Shown: positions 25,351-33,312 of the stretch, piece after piece | How positions within the stretch are numbered: the stretch's first letter is position 1 | How the letters are laid out: every line of letters starts with the position of its first letter | Assembly: GCA_002411015.1 (NCBI GenBank) | Contig: DHPY01000006.1 | Coordinates: 53,114 to 117,113 of the forward strand | Length of the DNA stretch: 64,000 nt | DNA from: Armatimonadetes bacterium UBA5352 | GTDB lineage: Bacteria; Armatimonadota; Zipacnadia; Zipacnadales; UBA5352 | Direction: 5' to 3' | Notes under the pieces: model-generated | The model's database searches: none | The model's input: the letters and a program-made list of their open reading frames with translations, nothing else | Told to the model about the DNA's origin: nothing | Made by a program: the position numbers and the translations under genes

Positions 25351-27056
25351 CGTGGACCACTTCCGATCCCGGTGTCCTCCGCAATCGTGACCCGATCGCC
25401 ATCCTCCAACCTGTCCTGCCCCTGGACGATTACCTGTTCGTCCTCACGCAGTCCCGAGACGATCTCGACACGCGACGCGCTCTGCAGCCCGACCTCGACA
25501 TCGCGGCGCGCGGCACTCCCATCCTCGACCACGAACAGGTAGTTGAGGCCGTCGTCGGTCATCAGCGCGTCACGCGAGACCACTACCGTGCCCTCGCGCC
25601 TCTGTGCGATGATCTTCGCGCGCGCGAACATCCCTGTGCGCACGCGGTCGCCGGGGGCCATGATACGCACGCGTACGGTGCCGGTGCGGCTTTGCGGGTC
25701 AACCGCGGGCTCGACCGTGATGATCTCGCCGCTGAAGACCTCATCCGGCAGGCCGTCCACCGTGACCTCCGCCGACTGCCCCACATCCACCCGTGAGAGG
25801 TCCTGTTCGCTCACGCTCGCCTCGACGTAGAGCAGGTCCTGGCTGACGATGCTCATCAGCGGCTGGCCGAAGGCCGCGCCCTCGCCCGGATCAACGAAGC
25901 GCGCGGAGACTGTGCCGGAGATCGGCGCTCGCACCACGTGCTTGGAGAGCTGCACGGCGGCGACCCGCTCGCCGGCCTGCGCCTGCCCCACGCCTGCGCG
26001 GGCCGAGGCGACCTGCCGCTGCTGCACATCAACCTGTCCGCGCCCCGCCCGGGCCGCCGTCACGCCCTCGCGAGCCTGCCGGACGCCCTCCTCCGCCGCG
26101 CGCACGTCCTGCTGAGCGACCTCGATCTGCGTGCAGTTCGCCTGCGCCTGCGCGAGCCGCTGGCGTGCCTGCTCGACGTTCAGCTCCGCGAGGCGCACCT
26201 GCTCGGAGCGCGGGCCCTCTTCCACGAGGCTGAGCTGCTCGAGCGCCTGCTGGTGAGCCTGCTGGGCGAGGCGGTACTGCGTCTGCACCTCGTCGAACTG
26301 CTGCTGCGAGATGACGCCGCCATCGAGGAGCCGCCGGTAGCGGTTGAAGGTCTGCTGAGCGAGGTCAAGCGACGCCTTGGCCTGGGCGACCTGCGCCTCG
26401 GCCTGGCGGCGCTCCTGGTCGCGCGCGCCGGCCCGCACATCCGCAAGCTGCGTCTCAGCGCTGCGGACGGCCGTCTGAGCCTGCTCGACCGCGCTGTTGA
26501 CCTGCGACTCGACCAGCCGGGCCGCGGCCCGCGCCTGGGCGAGGCGCTCCTGTGCCGCGGATACGCCGACCTCAGCCTGGCGCACCACGCTGCTGGTGGT
26601 CGCATCGGTGAGTTGCAGTGCCTGCTGCGCCTGGCTTAGGGACGCCCGCGCGCTCTGCACGCCCGCGGCGGCCTGATCGCGTTGCGCAGCCGCAACCTGC
26701 ATGTCCACCTGCACGAGCGTGCTGCCGCGCCGGACGTAGTCGCCCACGTCCGCGTTGACCTGCGACACCTTGCCGGACGCCTCGGAGACTACGTCTACCT
26801 CGTTGGTGGCCTGGATGGTGCCGGAGATCTCCAGCGTGTCGTCAATTGAGCCGAGAACCGCCGGTGTGACCGTGACCGGAGTGGCTTCGCCTTCGGCGGC
26901 GGCCTCTCCGGCCGCCTGCTCCTCCGGCCCGTCGCCGCGCCCGCAGCCGTGGATGGCAAGCACGGAGATGATCAGCACCGCGGCCGCGGTCAGAACTGCA
27001 ATGATGATGCTTCGGCGAGTGCCCAGTCGGCGGCTCGCCGCGATGAGGCGCTTCAT
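25347..27056 (-). CDS. RND periplasmic adaptor (HlyD/MFP) with very long coiled-coil hairpin
   Basis: A 569-residue adaptor, against about 370-400 for AcrA-type proteins. It has an N-terminal membrane segment followed by an acidic linker, and biotinyl-lipoyl halves at about residue 95 (VSEASGKVSQVNADVGDYVR) and about 380 (VRAPISGTVSARFVDPGEGA). Between them lie roughly 280 residues of Ala/Gln/Glu/Arg-rich helix with heptad-like repeats. C-terminal beta-barrel and membrane-proximal domains follow (VGQSAEVTVDGLPDEVFSGE). It bridges pump and outer-membrane channel. The start has GGAGGT nine bases upstream and overlaps the TolC gene. Confidence 0.93.
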   Translation of the reverse strand: MKRLIAASRRLGTRRSIIIAVLTAAAVLIISVLAIHGCGRGDGPEEQAAGEAAAEGEATPVTVTPAVLGSIDDTLEISGTIQATNEVDVVSEASGKVSQVNADVGDYVRRGSTLVQVDMQVAAAQRDQAAAGVQSARASLSQAQQALQLTDATTSSVVRQAEVGVSAAQERLAQARAAARLVESQVNSAVEQAQTAVRSAETQLADVRAGARDQERRQAEAQVAQAKASLDLAQQTFNRYRRLLDGGVISQQQFDEVQTQYRLAQQAHQQALEQLSLVEEGPRSEQVRLAELNVEQARQRLAQAQANCTQIEVAQQDVRAAEEGVRQAREGVTAARAGRGQVDVQQRQVASARAGVGQAQAGERVAAVQLSKHVVRAPISGTVSARFVDPGEGAAFGQPLMSIVSQDLLYVEASVSEQDLSRVDVGQSAEVTVDGLPDEVFSGEIITVEPAVDPQSRTGTVRVRIMAPGDRVRTGMFARAKIIAQRREGTVVVSRDALMTDDGLNYLFVVEDGSAARRDVEVGLQSASRVEIVSGLREDEQVIVQGQDRLEDGDRVTIAEDTGIGSGPR

Positions 27057-28531
27057 TGTCCTTCGACCTCCTGCTGCGGCTCCGCCATGGTGATGCCCAT
27101 GGCGCTGCGCAGTCGGGTCACTGCGAGTTGCCTGTCATACTCTGCGTTCACAAGACTTGCCTCAGCGGCCGCAAGAGCCGTGTCGGCGTCGATCACTTCG
27201 ATCCCGGCGGCGAGCCCCTCGCGGTAGCGCAGTTGCGCCATGCGCCGTCGCTCGCGCGCCTCAACGAGGCCCTGGTTGGCCGTGACGATGCGCTCCTCCG
27301 CCTCCTGCACGGCAAGCCACGCCTGCACGACCTCAAGCGCCACCCGCTCCTGCGCCTGCTGCAGCCCAAGCTCGGCCTGAGCGACCTGCGCGTCGGCGGT
27401 GATCACCTCTCCGCGCTTGCGCCCGCCGTCGAGGATCGGCTTCTCCGCAACAACGCCCACCTGCCAGTTGTAGTCGTTGGAACTGAGCCCTGCGCCGGAT
27501 GACTGCCGGGAGTAGGAGCCGGTCAGCGCCACCGAGGCGGCGCGCGAGCGGCCTGCGAGCTTGCGGTTCAGTTCAGCGATCCGCAGCGCGATGGCTGAGG
27601 TCTGCACCTCCGGCCGGTCGGCCTGCGCGATATCAATGATCTCAGGAAGATCACCCGCAGGCATGCCCGGCGGCGGTGGGTCAACGATCTGCAGAGGACA
27701 ACCCTGCGGCAGCGCCAGCAGTTGACGAAGCTGTGCCTTGGTCTGCTCAATGGCAGTCTGCGCGGTAATAAGCTGCTCCTGCGCGCGCGCCAACTCCGTC
27801 CGCGCCTGCACCACGTCGAAGTGAGCGACCACCCCGGCCTCTTCGAGCGCCTCCGCGTTGCTGACGTGCTCGGCGATGGCCGTCACCTGCGCCGCCGCCA
27901 CGCCTGCAAGCTGCACGGCGCGGAGCACGCCGTAGCCGGCCGTGCGCGCGCCCTGCGAGACTGAGAGCCGCGCGATGTCGGTGCCGGCACGGGCTATGTC
28001 TATGCCCTCGCGCGCGATATCCTCGCCAAGGCCGCTGCGCCCGCCGGTGTAGAGGGGCTTTCGCGCGGAGATCGTGGCCTGATACTGCTGATCCGGGGAA
28101 ACCTGGAAGGTCGCGGGCTCTTCACCCTCACCCCCCGGCAGCGTTACCTCGCTCACAGGGCCCATGAAGATGGCGGCGCCGGAGAGCCCGACAGTCAACC
28201 CATCCGCCGCGTCCGCCTGCCTCAGCCGCCCCTCCGCCTCAGGCACCGTCTCCTCCTGGATGCGCACCTGCGTGTTCCGCTCGGCCGCCCACCGCGCAGA
28301 GGTCTCAGGCGTCAGGATGAGCTCACCTGAGTCGCTGACACCCACGTACGGTGGAAGCCCGATCGCCTCCGGTGCGTCGGTCGCAACAACGGTACCGGCC
28401 GCTGGTTCTGCATCCGGCACAGGATTGACATCGGGTGCCTGCGCATGCACAGGCAGGGCAACCGCCATCGACAGCGATGCCAGCAGCAGCGCCCGCCAGA
28501 GTACTCTCGCCATCCCCGTTGCGCGTAGCAT
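27053..28531 (-). CDS. TolC-family outer-membrane efflux channel
   Basis: A 492-residue protein with signal peptide (LASLSMAVALPVHAQ), a Pro/Ala/Asp-rich linker and two outer-membrane-efflux repeats. The long Ala/Gln-rich helices (VVQARTELARAQEQLITAQT; LEVVQAWLAVQEAEERIVTA) form the periplasmic alpha-barrel, and short strands such as ALTGSYSRQSS form the membrane barrel. It should assemble as a trimer with the adaptor and RND pump encoded downstream. Its ATG is one base beyond the AbrB-like gene's stop and has GGAGGA six bases before it. Confidence 0.93.
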   Translation of the reverse strand: MLRATGMARVLWRALLLASLSMAVALPVHAQAPDVNPVPDAEPAAGTVVATDAPEAIGLPPYVGVSDSGELILTPETSARWAAERNTQVRIQEETVPEAEGRLRQADAADGLTVGLSGAAIFMGPVSEVTLPGGEGEEPATFQVSPDQQYQATISARKPLYTGGRSGLGEDIAREGIDIARAGTDIARLSVSQGARTAGYGVLRAVQLAGVAAAQVTAIAEHVSNAEALEEAGVVAHFDVVQARTELARAQEQLITAQTAIEQTKAQLRQLLALPQGCPLQIVDPPPPGMPAGDLPEIIDIAQADRPEVQTSAIALRIAELNRKLAGRSRAASVALTGSYSRQSSGAGLSSNDYNWQVGVVAEKPILDGGRKRGEVITADAQVAQAELGLQQAQERVALEVVQAWLAVQEAEERIVTANQGLVEARERRRMAQLRYREGLAAGIEVIDADTALAAAEASLVNAEYDRQLAVTRLRSAMGITMAEPQQEVEGQ

Positions 28532-28532
28532 C

Positions 28533-28781
28533 CTATTCCTCCGCCCTCTTCTCTTCCTGCTCGAGCCGCTCTATGAACTTGCGCATCTGCTCGAGCATCG
28601 TCAGCTTGCACAGGCATACCATCTGCTTGCCGGGGTTGCAGAACGCCAACAGCTTGTCGCCCGCGACGAGCCCCATCAGTTCACGGGCCTCTGCCGGGAC
28701 GACAACCTGTCCGCGCTCACCCAGTGTGACCGAACCAACGAACATGCCTTCCAGAGGCTCTGTCTGCTCCGCTCCTGCCAC
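28533..28781 (-). CDS. AbrB/MazE-type DNA-binding regulator of the efflux operon
   Basis: An 82-residue protein. Residues about 14-58 form a SpoVT-AbrB swapped-hairpin domain (GSVTLGERGQVVVPAEAREL, then LVAGDKLLAF); the C-terminal 25 residues are a charged helix (LEQMRKFIERLEQEEKRAEE) probably used for oligomerisation. There are two Cys in MVCLCKL that could act as a redox or metal sensor (speculation). The start is a GTG with GGAGG eight bases upstream. It heads the TolC-adaptor-RND-PG0541 transcript and lies directly behind a tandem repeat that is a likely operator, so autoregulation is expected. Confidence 0.85.
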   Translation of the reverse strand: MAGAEQTEPLEGMFVGSVTLGERGQVVVPAEARELMGLVAGDKLLAFCNPGKQMVCLCKLTMLEQMRKFIERLEQEEKRAEE

Positions 28782-28813
28782 CTGACTCGCCTCCGTATGG
28801 AATCGAACTCATC

Positions 28814-28832
28814 TGATTTACATGATTTACAT
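28814..28832 (-). promoter_or_regulatory. Tandem 9-bp repeat, likely operator of the AbrB-like regulator
   Basis: Two perfect abutting copies of ATGTAAATC (minus strand), at 28824-28832 and 28815-28823, in an otherwise GC-rich region. They begin six bases after the -10 box, covering the expected transcription start. AbrB-fold regulators such as MraZ bind direct repeats near their own promoters. Confidence 0.6.
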
Positions 28833-28837
28833 GCAGC

Positions 28838-28866
28838 ATCATACAGCGTCCACGATTGGCCGTCAA
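28838..28866 (-). promoter_or_regulatory. Near-consensus promoter of the efflux operon
   Basis: On the minus strand TTGACG (-35), exactly 17 bases, TATGAT (-10). Each box matches five of six consensus positions. The leader to the GTG at 28781 is about 50 bases and contains the tandem repeat. Confidence 0.75.
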
Positions 28867-28877
28867 GGCGCGTTGAG

Positions 28878-28895
28878 GGCGCCGTTTTCGGCGCC
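28878..28895 (-). terminator. Short GC hairpin downstream of the membrane protein gene
   Basis: A 7-bp stem GGCGCCG/CGGCGCC around a 4-base loop, 110 bases past the stop of the gene ending at 29006 and just upstream of the efflux promoter. No T-run; a weak terminator call. Confidence 0.35.
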
Positions 28896-29005
28896 TTCGG
28901 CAGCCAACGAGAGGCTTATCGGTTTCGACAGGCACGCGCGCACTGCGAGTGTCGTGCGATGAGAGGCTGCGATCTGAGGACGCAGGTATGTGTGCTTGCA
29001 GGAGC

Positions 29006-29809
29006 CTATTCGAAGAGCGGCCCGGTCTCCTCCGCGATTGTGGGCAGGGCAATCAGCTTCCAGCGGGTTCCGCCGGTGATGGAGCGCTCGAGTGTCACTT
29101 TCTCGGAGACGATCTCGGGCGTCTCCGGGTCCCAGACGCGCAGCGTGTAGTCACCGAGCGACGCGCGGCCGATCTGGTAGCGCCCGCCGCTGTTGGTCTT
29201 CGTCGTGTAGAGAGTGGTGCCCTTCTCAACATCAAGCAGTGCCACGTTCGCGTCAGGCACAGGCACGGTCTCCCACTTCTGGGCCTGGCCCTGAACCCTG
29301 ACTATCCGCTCGCGCTGCACCACGCCAGAGACCGATCCGAGGTTCAGGAAGGTCCACAGGAGCGCCAGGATTCCGACACCGAACATGGCGAGCACGACGC
29401 CGCCGACGCTGCTTCCAAGCGAAGGCGCGATCAGTGCGCCCACGAGCGCCGCGATCGCGCCTGAGGCCAGCAGGAAGACCAGCATTCCGCCCTCCTCAGG
29501 CAGCAGTCCCTGCTTCCTCAGCATGACCCAGCACAGGCCGCCGAGCAGCAGCCCGACGACCGGTCCGCGCGCCACGCCCCACCGATCTCCTGCCGCGCCG
29601 ACGATCAGCCCGGCGATCAGGTAGGCGAATGGCTGCGACCAGTACATGAAGGAGGTGATGCGCTGAAGCTGGGCATCTTTCGTCGCGCCCGGAGGGAGCA
29701 TCAAGCCGAACGCGTAGACGGTGACGATGACACCCAGCGCCCCCACCACGATCGCGATGACCAGCACGAGCCATGCGGACGTCTCCCGCGGCTTCGGTTG
29801 CGGCCTCAT
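29006..29809 (-). CDS. Multi-TM protein with C-terminal carboxypeptidase-regulatory-like domain
   Basis: A 267-residue protein of unknown function. The N-terminal two thirds contain about five hydrophobic segments (for example WLVLVIAIVVGALGVIVTVY and FLLASGAIAALVGALIAPSL). The last 100 residues form one beta-sandwich of the CarboxypepD_reg type (VPVPDANVALLDVEKGTTLY, then NSGGRYQIGRASLGDYTLRV), expected on the outer side of the membrane. The same domain type occurs in the two lipoproteins of the envelope operon. The ATG at 29809 has GGAGGT nine bases upstream; a GTG at 29833 is less likely. Confidence 0.72.
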   Translation of the reverse strand: MRPQPKPRETSAWLVLVIAIVVGALGVIVTVYAFGLMLPPGATKDAQLQRITSFMYWSQPFAYLIAGLIVGAAGDRWGVARGPVVGLLLGGLCWVMLRKQGLLPEEGGMLVFLLASGAIAALVGALIAPSLGSSVGGVVLAMFGVGILALLWTFLNLGSVSGVVQRERIVRVQGQAQKWETVPVPDANVALLDVEKGTTLYTTKTNSGGRYQIGRASLGDYTLRVWDPETPEIVSEKVTLERSITGGTRWKLIALPTIAEETGPLFE

Positions 29810-29853
29810 CTCAGGCAGACCTCCTTGATGCACAATGCGCCTGGAAGCGCGCG

Positions 29854-30831
29854 TCAGCGTGGCCTCGATGCCTGCGCAATCGCTCTCGCGAGCGCCGGCC
29901 TGAAGCGCTCATAGGCAGCCGACGCGGTCAATGTCTGGTGCCCGGCGATCACGAGGTGCTGCACATCGGCCCGCCGCGCAACCGTCAGCGCCTCAAGCAG
30001 CTTGTCGCGCGGATGCGGCGAGCCGCCGATCCACAGCACCACAGGCTTGTGGTTCTTCCGCGTAGCCGCCCTCGCGTCCTCCGCGGCGGTCGTCAGCGCG
30101 ACCTCCATGTCGCGCCCCTGTGTCTGCCACGGCACGTAGACCGACAGCGCATCCGTCGCGCTGCTCTCGGCAACAGGCCCGAGCGTATCGGCGGCCAGAC
30201 CCGCCTCGCGACTTGATGCGGTCGAAAGCGGCATCACCACCGACAGCAGCCGCCGATCCACCGCCTGAATCGCGGCTGCCGCCGCGAGCAGGAACATCAA
30301 CAGCGTGTCCCGGCGGAACCGCGCAACATCCGAGTCAAGCTCCAGCGGGAGCTGGTGCTGGCGCTCAGCGAAGAAGTGGCGCTGGCACCACTCACACCTG
30401 CAGGCCCACGCGCCGCGGGCGAAGTAGAGCGCGGGCTCGTCCCAGAGGAAGCCGCTGCACTCAACCAGCCACGCCAGTGTTCGCATGTTCGAGGAAAACC
30501 ACTCGAGGAACGCGGGGTTGTTCGGGCAGGCCTTCGGTACGCGCCGGCCACGGCTGTCCACCTGCCAGTTCCGGGAGTGCTCCCTCACGTAGAGGCTCTC
30601 GGTGGACGGGTCCGGGTCGAACACCCGGCCGTAGCCGATCGGGACCACGAAGACCTCAAGCCCCGCGCTCTGGCAGGAACGCGCGAAATCCGCCGCCGTC
30701 TGGGCGTGCCAGCGCATCTCATCCTCATAGCATGCCATGAAGACACTGGCGAAGCCATCCGCGGCCAGATCCCGCGGCTCCAGCCGCTCCATGGCCGATA
30801 CACCGCCGCCGATGGACAGTCCGACCCTCAC
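29854..30831 (-). CDS. Putative TIM-barrel glycoside-hydrolase-like protein
   Basis: A 325-residue protein I cannot assign to a named family. Its early part has VGLSIGGGVS and FARSCQSAGLEVFVVPIGYG, compatible with the first strands of a TIM barrel. The central region FLWDEPALYF followed by ACRCEWCQRHF recalls the Asp/Glu-Pro and CxCxxC pattern of several uncharacterised glycosidase-like barrels. No signal peptide is seen, so it is probably cytoplasmic. The GTG at 30831 has AAGGAG ten bases upstream; a longer frame from an ATG at 30903 lacks a ribosome site. The membrane protein gene follows 44 bases downstream. Confidence 0.55.
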   Translation of the reverse strand: MRVGLSIGGGVSAMERLEPRDLAADGFASVFMACYEDEMRWHAQTAADFARSCQSAGLEVFVVPIGYGRVFDPDPSTESLYVREHSRNWQVDSRGRRVPKACPNNPAFLEWFSSNMRTLAWLVECSGFLWDEPALYFARGAWACRCEWCQRHFFAERQHQLPLELDSDVARFRRDTLLMFLLAAAAAIQAVDRRLLSVVMPLSTASSREAGLAADTLGPVAESSATDALSVYVPWQTQGRDMEVALTTAAEDARAATRKNHKPVVLWIGGSPHPRDKLLEALTVARRADVQHLVIAGHQTLTASAAYERFRPALARAIAQASRPR

Positions 30832-31044
30832 AACGCAGGCGCTCCTTCGATCACGGCTGCGTTCGGCGTTCGCGTCGCCGCTCCCGCCGGCACGGGTTGA
30901 CATACGGCATCAGAGCGTTCCGGTCAGTGACCCGCCCCTGTTCGCCACCTGACCTGCGGGCCCCTTCACGGAGGGGTGAAACCTCGCCACGGAAGGCATC
31001 GAACAGCGCGCAACGAGAGGTTCAGAGAAAGACAGCAGAAACAT

Positions 31045-31058
31045 CGAACAAGCGTTTG
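31045..31058 (+). promoter_or_regulatory. LexA (SOS) box 1
   Basis: CGAAC-AAGC-GTTTG, one mismatch from the CGAAC-N4-GTTCG palindrome recognised by Gram-positive-type LexA. It overlaps the predicted -35 box of lexA. Confidence 0.7.
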
Positions 31059-31084
31059 CGTTTTCCGTGAGCATCTGCTATACT
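31056..31084 (+). promoter_or_regulatory. Predicted lexA promoter
   Basis: TTGCGT at 31056-31061, 17 bases, TATACT at 31079-31084. The predicted start near 31091 leaves a leader of about 80 bases before the ATG. Flanked by two LexA boxes. Confidence 0.6.
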
Positions 31085-31086
31085 CT

Positions 31087-31100
31087 CGAACTGAAGTGCG
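31087..31100 (+). promoter_or_regulatory. LexA (SOS) box 2
   Basis: CGAAC-TGAA-GTGCG, one mismatch from the CGAAC-N4-GTTCG palindrome. It covers the predicted transcription start, 42 bases (four helical turns) centre-to-centre from box 1. Confidence 0.55.
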
Positions 31101-31172
31101 ATGGCCGCCTGGACACATTCGATAGGTCACCATCCGGTGAACAAGGGCCGGCAAGGGAGGAACGATCGAGGC

Positions 31173-31793
31173 ATGAGCAATGCGGAGCAGTTCACAGCAC
31201 GCCGTCGGCAGATCCTCGACTACATTGCGACAACGATCGAGCAGAGGGGGTACCCGCCGACCGTGCGCGAGATCGGGCAGGAGATCGGCCTGAAGTCCAG
31301 CTCAAGCGTCCACTACCATCTCAAACAGCTTGAGAAGGAGGGCTACCTCACGCGCGATGGCTCCCTTACCCGCGCACTGCGTGTCTCGGGCGGAGATGAC
31401 AGCGTCGAACGGGCGGGCACGACCTACCTGCCGCTGGTGGGTCGCGTCGCTGCCGGGACGCCGATTCTCGCTACTGAGAACATCGAGCGCCTCGTACCCA
31501 CCTCGGCGGGACTCTTTGGGGCCGGCGAGCTCTTCCTGCTGGAGGTCCAGGGCAACAGCATGATCGAGGCGGGGATCCTCAGCGGCGACCTCGTGGTGGT
31601 AAGCCAGCAGCCTACCGCGGACGACGGGGACATCGTGGTAGCCATGCTCAATGATGAGGCGACCGTGAAGTACCTTTACCGGCACCCTGACAGGATCGAG
31701 TTGCGCCCGGCGAACTCGGCGATGGAGCCGATGTATGCTGACGACGTCCAGATCATCGGGCGCGTCAGAGGCGTCATCCGCTCGATGCGATAG
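31173..31793 (+). CDS. lexA: LexA repressor, self-cleaving SOS regulator
   Basis: A 206-residue protein with the full LexA layout. Residues 1-70 are the winged helix (RRQILDYIATTIEQRGYPPT, IGLKSSSSVHYHLKQLEKEG). The cleavage bond is A94-G95 in RVAAGTPILA, with catalytic S129 (GNSMIEAG) and K166 (ATVKYLYR). These sit exactly ten residues beyond E. coli A84-G85, S119 and K156. RecA filaments would trigger cleavage and derepress DNA-repair genes. The start MSNAEQF is preferred over an in-frame ATG at 31101, which falls in the SOS box 2 region; GGAGG lies 12 bases upstream. The 3' end overlaps the convergent phosphatase gene by 20 bases. Two SOS boxes upstream indicate autoregulation. Confidence 0.96.
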   Translation: MSNAEQFTARRRQILDYIATTIEQRGYPPTVREIGQEIGLKSSSSVHYHLKQLEKEGYLTRDGSLTRALRVSGGDDSVERAGTTYLPLVGRVAAGTPILATENIERLVPTSAGLFGAGELFLLEVQGNSMIEAGILSGDLVVVSQQPTADDGDIVVAMLNDEATVKYLYRHPDRIELRPANSAMEPMYADDVQIIGRVRGVIRSMR

Positions 31794-33159
31794 TGGGCTC
31801 ACTGTCCGTCTTCGGTGCGACTTCGACGCTGGCCTCGTGGACGCGGCGCAGGACCGCCACCACCGCATCGTCGCGCAGGTTGCCGCCGGAGTGCGCGCGG
31901 ATCGCTTCCATCACAGTGGTCGCGATCATCTCGGCGCTGGCTCCCCCGAGCCCGCGCAGGACTTGCAGGAGGCCCTCGTCGCCGAACATGACGCCGCCGG
32001 GCGCGCGCGCCTCCTGTACGCCGTCGGTCGTGAGGACAAGCACGTCGCCCGGCTGCATGCGCGTTGAGAGTTGCACGTAGCCTGGCGTGAGCGTCACCCC
32101 TACGAGGGGCGTGTCCGTGTTGAGGCGCACGATCTCGTCGGTCGCGCCTCCGCGCAGCAGCATCGGGTGCGGGTGACCGCAGTTGGTGTACGTGAGGCGG
32201 CCACTTGGGAGGTGGAGCTGGACGATCACTGCTGAGGCGAAGCTGGACGGCTGCATGGCATCGTAGACGCCGCGATTGACACGTTCGGCGATGGCCGCGG
32301 GAGGCAGGCCCTCGCGTGCTGATGCGCGCAGGTGCGACTGCATCATGGACACGTGCATCATACCGTGGACGCCCTTGCCTGCGACATCCGCCACCCAAAG
32401 CAGCAGCCGATCCTCGCTCACAAGCATGAGGTCGTAGAGGTCGCCGCTGACGATCCGCGCGACCTCCAGGCGCACTGCTACCTCATAGCCTGCAAGCCGG
32501 GGCAAGTCCTTGGGCAGCATCTGCTGCTGCATCGACCGCGCGAGTCGCAATTCATGGGCGAGCCGCCACCCACGTGCGCGCTCCATCTCCCTCGCACGCA
32601 GCACATAGCTGCTCACGAGAGCCAGGATCAGCAGCACAGGGGCTCCGTTGCTCCAGAGCAGCACGATGACCGGGATGGGCTCAAGCTGCCATTCAGCCAC
32701 GATCTCTTCAGCTACCACGTACGCGACGAGAGCCGCGAGAGCGGTCAATACAGCGCCCTGGCGGCCGAACCACATGGCCGCGACGATGACGATGATGTAG
32801 TAGAGCTGGAAAAGAATGACACGGTTCTGCACGCCCGTCGCGGCGGGGTCGGCGACGTTCAACTGCATGCCGCCCCAGGAGATGATCGCGGTGGTGATGA
32901 GGTACATGTCCACGACGACCGCGATTGGTCGCTGCGCCGGAAGCCAGCGCCCCATCAAGCGGGCCATGAAGAGGGTGAGGGTGTAGACCGCGGCGACGAT
33001 CGTGGCGATCTGCATCTCCCGCGGTGTCTGGCGCATGAGTCCGAGTGTGGGGGAGAGGACGATGGTGATGATGATTGCGCTGCGAACGAGCGCCACGATG
33101 ATGTCAGACTCATCGGTTCGCTCCCACTGGCCGCCAGGCCCGGTTGGGTCTTCCGCCAA
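31774..33159 (-). CDS. Membrane-anchored SpoIIE/RsbU-type PP2C phosphatase
   Basis: A 461-residue protein. Residues about 20-190 hold six or so hydrophobic segments, a membrane sensor region of no family I recognise. A short coiled linker (RGWRLAHELRLARSMQQQML) leads into the phosphatase domain. Metal-binding acidic motifs are intact: GDLYDL, VADVAGKGVHG, TTDGVQEA and LRDDAVVAVL. Such enzymes usually dephosphorylate anti-sigma-factor antagonists (SpoIIAA/RsbV) and so link an external cue to sigma-factor activity. No anti-sigma or antagonist gene lies nearby. It is convergent with lexA, overlapping its last 20 bases. Confidence 0.88.
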   Translation of the reverse strand: MAEDPTGPGGQWERTDESDIIVALVRSAIIITIVLSPTLGLMRQTPREMQIATIVAAVYTLTLFMARLMGRWLPAQRPIAVVVDMYLITTAIISWGGMQLNVADPAATGVQNRVILFQLYYIIVIVAAMWFGRQGAVLTALAALVAYVVAEEIVAEWQLEPIPVIVLLWSNGAPVLLILALVSSYVLRAREMERARGWRLAHELRLARSMQQQMLPKDLPRLAGYEVAVRLEVARIVSGDLYDLMLVSEDRLLLWVADVAGKGVHGMMHVSMMQSHLRASAREGLPPAAIAERVNRGVYDAMQPSSFASAVIVQLHLPSGRLTYTNCGHPHPMLLRGGATDEIVRLNTDTPLVGVTLTPGYVQLSTRMQPGDVLVLTTDGVQEARAPGGVMFGDEGLLQVLRGLGGASAEMIATTVMEAIRAHSGGNLRDDAVVAVLRRVHEASVEVAPKTDSEPTIASSG

Positions 33160-33312
33160 CAGATCTCACCTCCTCACCTCAAACGGGTCCCTGCACCGAC
33201 GCTTCTTGCGCAGCCAAACGAGGTCTTCTCCAGCCCGGTCGCGAATACCTGCCGCGCTGCCTCGGTGAGGCGATGGTTGCCTCCATCTGACCCGAAGAGG
33301 AGCCACCGCGGG

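Larger units (their letters stand above)
30832..31172. other. Divergent intergenic region carrying the lexA control region
   Basis: About 340 bases between the minus-strand barrel-like gene and lexA. The right half holds the lexA promoter and two SOS boxes (listed separately). The left half shows nothing beyond a short CCCCT/AGGGG inverted repeat near 30962. Confidence 0.6.

Noticed and set aside
23536..25542. Long open frame antisense to the RND pump
   Set aside because: The opposite frame encodes a textbook RND protein. The antisense product is His/Asp/Arg-rich low-complexity sequence caused by GC-rich third positions.
32332..33312. Upstream extension of the isomerase-like gene at 33313
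   Set aside because: The frame stays open but is antisense to the phosphatase gene; the ATG at 33313 has a good ribosome site and begins at the conserved domain.
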